From NCBI GenBank assembly GCA_041569895.1, contig JBFFXF010000088.1:1-25843 (forward strand): 25,843 bases of DNA. The letters run 5' to 3'. The notes beneath the pieces are model-generated. The model was not told the DNA's origin and searched no databases. It saw only the letters and a program-made list of their open reading frames with translations. Below, one piece after another: positions 22,799 to 25,843 of this stretch; within the stretch, counting starts at the first letter, position 1, and each line of letters starts with the position of its first letter. Origin of the DNA: JBFFXF01 sp041569895 (GTDB lineage Bacteria; Planctomycetota; UBA8108; JACQVS01). A program made the position numbers and the translations under genes.

Positions 22799-23859
22799 CG
22801 GCGATCGCGCGGCGCACGGCCGCGCTCGCGTTCGTTCTTCTCGGCACGGGCGGGTGCGCCTTCCGCATGCCCCCGCCGCCCTCGGTGCCGGTCACCCGGG
22901 GCGGTGACTCGTCGGGGCTGCAGGCGACGGCGATCTCGGAGCCGCGACCGGTCTTCCTCAAGACGGGCCCGGCGGAACGCGACATCGAGACGCTCGTCGA
23001 GGACGTCGTGGAGCCGGCCCCGGCGGAGGCGCCGACTCGCCCGGTCGTCGAGGTGCGGAGGCCCGATTCTCCCATCGCGCGCGTCACGAGCACGCCGGCC
23101 GTGGAGCGCGCCTCGCCTGGCGAGTGCCTCGACGATCTTGTCATCGATCTCCTCGAGGAGCTCGGCGAGATCTCCGGGAAGACGACCGGCAACGGCGACC
23201 CCGGGGAGTTCGCGAGGATCCGCCGCGCCGAGCTCGAGAAGCGCCTGATCGCTCTCTTCCTCGCGAGCGAGCACCCGCGGCTCGAGCAGTACCGGGAGCT
23301 CCTCGAGTCGCTGAACGCCGAGGCCAGCCCGGTGCTCACCCTGGAGATCCTCAAGGCGGCGTTCTATCAAGAGCTCGGCCTCGTCGAGCGACGCGATCGC
23401 GTGCTGGCGGAGATCGGCACGACGCGCGTGCAGGTCGACCGCTCGTTTCGCGTCAAGAGCTGGAACGTCGCGTCCCGCTCGCGCCGCTCCGGTCGCGGTG
23501 ATGGATCCGCACGGCCGGTGCTTCGCGCGGGCGAGGAGATCGACGTGTCGGGGGAGCTCGAGAACTTCGAGTCCACCACCGTGACCGCCTTCGGCGGCAT
23601 CTCCCGCAAGTACCGGCGGTCCTTCTCGGCGTCGATCTCGCTCCTCGGACTCGACGGCGCGCTCGTCGAGCGCAGCCCGATCCTGCTTCCCGGAAAGGCC
23701 ACCGAGCTCACCGAGGCCCCCGACCCGAGCGTCCGCTTCTGGGGCCGCTTCCGCCTCCCCAACACCCTCCCCGCCGGCCCCTACATGCTCGAGCTCGTCG
23801 TCGTCGACCTCGAGGGCAAGGCGGTCACCGCCGCGCATCGCGAGATCGAGGTGCGCTGA
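22780..23859 (+). CDS. Probable lipoprotein with a C-terminal beta-sandwich domain
   Basis: The product has 359 residues from GTG 22780, with AAGGAG 11 nt upstream inside the preceding gene. A hydrophobic stretch (ALAFVLLGTGG) ends at Cys with a non-canonical lipobox (TGG-C), so lipidation is likely but not certain. Residues about 25-115 are Pro/Arg-rich. About 120-210 are helical (ECLDDLVIDLLEELGEIS..., RRAELEKRLIALFLASEHPRL). About 225-359 form a beta-rich domain (FRVKSWNVASRSRR, LRAGEEIDVSGELENFESTTV, RLPNTLPAGPYMLELVVVDLEGKAV) resembling a domain I associate with planctomycete exported proteins, from memory only. It is co-translated with the Ig-like protein and probably works with it in the envelope. 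Confidence 0.75.
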   Translation: MEGIQLTAIARRTAALAFVLLGTGGCAFRMPPPPSVPVTRGGDSSGLQATAISEPRPVFLKTGPAERDIETLVEDVVEPAPAEAPTRPVVEVRRPDSPIARVTSTPAVERASPGECLDDLVIDLLEELGEISGKTTGNGDPGEFARIRRAELEKRLIALFLASEHPRLEQYRELLESLNAEASPVLTLEILKAAFYQELGLVERRDRVLAEIGTTRVQVDRSFRVKSWNVASRSRRSGRGDGSARPVLRAGEEIDVSGELENFESTTVTAFGGISRKYRRSFSASISLLGLDGALVERSPILLPGKATELTEAPDPSVRFWGRFRLPNTLPAGPYMLELVVVDLEGKAVTAAHREIEVR

Positions 23860-24211
23860 GCGGCTCCCAATGGCGGGAGTGGAGGGGTACAATCCTCGTT
23901 GGTTGTGGGGCGCGTTCGTCCTCGTCCTCGGCCTCGGCCTCGAGAGACAGAGGCACAGACGGAGATCAGCGGCAGAGAACAGAGATCAGAGAACAGAGAA
24001 CAGACGACAGACGACAGAGTCCGAATCCGTCATCGGAATCGGAATCGGAATCGGAATCCGGATCGGAGTCGGAGTCGGACTCGGACATCGGTCTCGGAGT
24101 CGGTCATCGGAATCGGACTCCGAATCGGTCATCGGTCTCGGCCATCGGCCCTCGAACCGCAGGCAACCGCCAGCGATTCCGGGCCCGGGAACAACGCATG
24201 GTGAGGGTCTG
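23860..24211. other. Intergenic gap occupied by repeat region B, before rsmD
   Basis: Apart from the repeats (next entry) it holds an isolated TACAAT (23888-23893) resembling a -10 box, with no matching -35. No small gene is credible: the frames across it translate to low-complexity Arg/Asn/Ser/Gly repeats. The preceding gene ends at 23859, so rsmD may be transcribed through the repeats or from an unrecognised promoter. Confidence 0.6.
23915..24160. repeat. Composite simple-sequence repeat region B
   Basis: It opens with a CTCG-rich module (GTCCTCGTCCTCGGCCTCGG, 23918-23937). A purine module of AGACAGAG / CAGAGAACAGA units follows at about 23944-24018, then hexamers in the orientation opposite to region A: four exact GGAATC units at 24035-24058 and GGAGTC/GGACTC variants through about 24130. 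CCGATGACCGATTCGG is present on the minus strand at about 24122-24137, matching the CCGATGACC word of regions A and C. Confidence 0.8.
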
Positions 24212-24832
24212 GTGAAGATCTCCGGCGGCGAATCCCGCAGGCGGACGTTCTCGCGGAAGCTCCGGGATGGAGTGCGGCCGCCGCTGGCGCGGCTGCGGCA
24301 GTCGGTGTTCTCGATGCTCGGGGATCGGGTCGAGGGAGCGCACGTGCTGGATCTCTTTGCCGGATCGGGGACGTTCGCCTTCGAGGCGCTCAGTCGCGGG
24401 GCGCGGTCGGCAGTGCTGGTCGAGTCGGATCCGCGCATCGCGCGGGAGCTCGACGGGGCGGTCGAGGAGCTCGGGCTGCGGGCGCGGTGTCGGGTTGTCC
24501 GGTCGGACGCCCTCGGGCAATCGCTCCCCGGGCGGCTACGCGTCCTGCGAGACGAGGTCCCCTGGACGATGGCCGCGTTCGACATCGTCTTCGTGGATCC
24601 GCCGTTCGCTCTCTGCCGCGAGGCGGCCGGGGCGGAGAAGCTCGCGCGGCGCGTCGACGAGCTGCTCGGGGGTGATCTCGTCGCGGAGCGCGGCGTGGTC
24701 GTTTTCCGGCAGCCGGCCGATGTCGATGCGATTGTCGCTCGCGAGCCGGCGTCGGTCCGATCGTTCGGAAAGTCGGTGGTCTCGTTCCTCGAGCCTCGTG
24801 GGGCTGCGGAGGAGGACGGTGGTGATCGGTAA
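24212..24832 (+). CDS. rsmD: RsmD-like 16S rRNA (guanine-N2) methyltransferase
   Basis: The product has 206 residues from GTG 24212 (GAGGG a few nt upstream). The start aligns with the family's MxIxGG opening (MKISGGESRRR). The glycine-rich SAM-binding motif DLFAGSG is at 47-53, the acidic loop VLVESDPR is at 68-75, and the catalytic DPPF of this methyltransferase class (N-methyltransferase D/N-PP-Y/F) is at 129-132. RsmD methylates G966 of 16S rRNA (E. coli numbering) using SAM. The usual RPT motif near residue 22 reads RPP here. The next gene overlaps its end by 11 nt. The long upstream frame from 23870 is repeat sequence and is excluded. Confidence 0.88.
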   Translation: MKISGGESRRRTFSRKLRDGVRPPLARLRQSVFSMLGDRVEGAHVLDLFAGSGTFAFEALSRGARSAVLVESDPRIARELDGAVEELGLRARCRVVRSDALGQSLPGRLRVLRDEVPWTMAAFDIVFVDPPFALCREAAGAEKLARRVDELLGGDLVAERGVVVFRQPADVDAIVAREPASVRSFGKSVVSFLEPRGAAEEDGGDR

Positions 24833-25622
24833 CCTCGACCACGCGCTGGCCACCACCGGTGGCGGGCACCCGGGCCTGATGGCGCTGCTGACCGTCGTCG
24901 GCGCCGTCGGGGTCGGGGTTGTCGTCCTCGTCGTTCTCGGGCACCGGTACCGGCGAGGCGATTCCCTGCGGATCGGCATCCTGCGCTGGTTGAACCTCAC
25001 GTACACGCGTCTGATGCACGGCGTCCGGCCGGTGGCCGACGATCCGCTGCCGCCGAGCGGACCGGCGATCCTGGTCGCCAACCACCGCAGCGGCGTCGAT
25101 CCACTCGTGCTGCAGGCGAACACCGGTCGCGTGATCCGCTACCTGATGGCGCGGGAGTATTACGACCGGCCGATTCTGCGCCGCCTCTTCCAGCTCGTGG
25201 GAGCGATCCCGGTGAAGCGGGACGGCACGGACCTGGCGGCGACGAAGCGGGCGCTCCGCGCGCTCGCGAAGGGCGAGGTCATCGGCATCTTTCCGGGAGG
25301 CGGCATCAGCACGGACCCGGAAGCGCTCTTCGACCCGGCCGACACGCCGATCAAGCACGGCGCCGCGCTCCTCGCGCTGCGCACGCGCACGCCGGTGATC
25401 GCCGCCTACGTCAGCGGCACCCCGCCCCTCGACTCTGTCTTCCTCTCCCTGCTGCGGCCGTCGCGCAGCCGTGTGATCTTCGGCGACCCGATCGTCTTCG
25501 AGAAGATCAACGGCAAACCGACGCGCGTCCAGCTCGAGCGAGCCACGGAACGCATGGTCGAGGCGATCGACGAGCTGAGAAGGAGCCTGGAGAACGAGGA
25601 GCTGGCGCCGACGGGGGCGTGA
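24822..25622 (+). CDS. PlsC-type 1-acyl-glycerol-3-phosphate acyltransferase family protein
   Basis: The product has 266 residues from GTG 24822, with GGAGG at 24811-24815 six nt upstream; the preceding GTG 24819 is too close. A transmembrane helix at about 20-40 precedes the acyltransferase domain. The catalytic H-x4-D motif NHRSGVD has His88 and Asp93; VKRDGTD (motif II-like) is at 131-137. Motif III reads FPGGGIS (157-163) in place of the usual FPEGxRS, so the Glu thought to bind the glycerol-phosphate substrate is replaced. The enzyme transfers acyl chains in phospholipid synthesis, or possibly to another acceptor. It is coupled to rsmD by overlap. Confidence 0.86.
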   Translation: MIGNLDHALATTGGGHPGLMALLTVVGAVGVGVVVLVVLGHRYRRGDSLRIGILRWLNLTYTRLMHGVRPVADDPLPPSGPAILVANHRSGVDPLVLQANTGRVIRYLMAREYYDRPILRRLFQLVGAIPVKRDGTDLAATKRALRALAKGEVIGIFPGGGISTDPEALFDPADTPIKHGAALLALRTRTPVIAAYVSGTPPLDSVFLSLLRPSRSRVIFGDPIVFEKINGKPTRVQLERATERMVEAIDELRRSLENEELAPTGA

Positions 25623-25843
25623 GTGGTCTCGCCTCCCTTCCCGTCCCCGGTCCCGGTCCCGTGCCCGGTCCCGTGCCCGAAAAACGTTCGGGGTCGACGC
25701 GTGCTCGACGTCGGGGCCGATCGTTTGGAGGCCGAGACCGAGACGGAGGCCAGAGATCCGAAGTCAGAGATCCGAGTCCGATGACCAATTCCGACTCCGA
25801 CTCCGACTCCGATTCCGATTCCGATTCCGACGTCCGACTCCGA
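25623..25843. repeat. Composite simple-sequence repeat region C, runs off the window
   Basis: A CCCGGT/CCCGTG run (about 25636-25678) is followed by a 6-bp hairpin CCCGAA/TTCGGG (25677-25693). Next come a module GGAGGCCGAGACCGAGACGG (25727-25746) and CAGAGATCCGA units. The word GAGTCCGATGACC (25774-25786) leads into seven exact consecutive TCCGAY hexamers (25790-25831). It lies directly after the PlsC-type gene. No gene is visible. Confidence 0.8.

Noticed and set aside
24035..24058. Repeat-rich Arg/Asn/Gly protein extending rsmD upstream to 23870
   Set aside because: Its residues are only the translated hexamer repeats. The RsmD family start aligns with GTG 24212.

Overview
The window is about 25.8 kb of very GC-rich, densely coding bacterial chromosome. 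It most resembles an uncultured Planctomycetota-like lineage. The clues are a paired DUF1800/DUF1501 exported module whose DUF1800 member carries dockerin-like Ca-binding repeats, several secreted beta-sandwich/TPR proteins and lipoproteins of unassigned function, and a very large multidomain regulator. The lineage call is an inference from protein style: no rRNA, tRNA or clear marker gene is present, and Acidobacteriota or myxobacterial-type phyla cannot be excluded. I see no CRISPR array, insertion sequence, integrase or phage gene.

Layout. (1) 1-898: 3' nearly complete ROK-family sugar kinase/regulator. (2) 1118-6192: three co-directional exported proteins: a DUF1800 protein with EF-hand and dockerin loops, a Tat-exported DUF1501 protein and a lipoprotein with parvulin-type prolyl isomerase domains. 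(3) 6220-12519, minus strand: a YihY/BrkB-type membrane protein followed by a roughly 1580-residue STAND ATPase-TPR-GAF-degenerate GGDEF-Fis regulator, with a dyad and a promoter-like site between them. (4) 12520-13303: a 780-bp non-coding or weakly coding region with lower GC, including a minus-strand intrinsic terminator whose loop can pair with a nearby segment. (5) 13304-14548: an ECF sigma factor and its membrane zinc-finger anti-sigma factor, then a small secreted protein (14753-15262). (6) 15263-15533: simple-sequence repeat region between convergent genes. (7) 15534-17288, minus: membrane-anchored TPR/HEAT-like protein. (8) 17370-20303: a promoter and structured leader, a lipoprotein, a single-pass membrane protein and an RluD-like pseudouridine synthase; the last two are translationally coupled. 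(9) 20505-20699, minus: a 64-residue zinc-ribbon protein. (10) 20921-23859: a secreted Ig-like/TPR protein overlapping a lipoprotein gene. (11) 23860-24211: second repeat region. (12) 24212-25622: RsmD-like rRNA methyltransferase overlapping a PlsC-type acyltransferase. (13) 25623-25843: third repeat region, running off the window.

How the genes fit together. The window mixes housekeeping functions (RNA modification, phospholipid acylation, sugar phosphorylation) with envelope biology. The DUF1800/DUF1501/parvulin set looks like one export-and-folding unit. The sigma/anti-sigma pair is a standard membrane-to-transcription relay, and the giant regulator is a separate signal-integration protein. 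The most unusual non-genic feature is a family of composite simple-sequence repeats (TCCGAY-type hexamers with CTCG-rich and AGACAGAG-rich modules) in three separate intergenic spaces. They share exact 12-13-bp words but arrange their modules in different orders and orientations.
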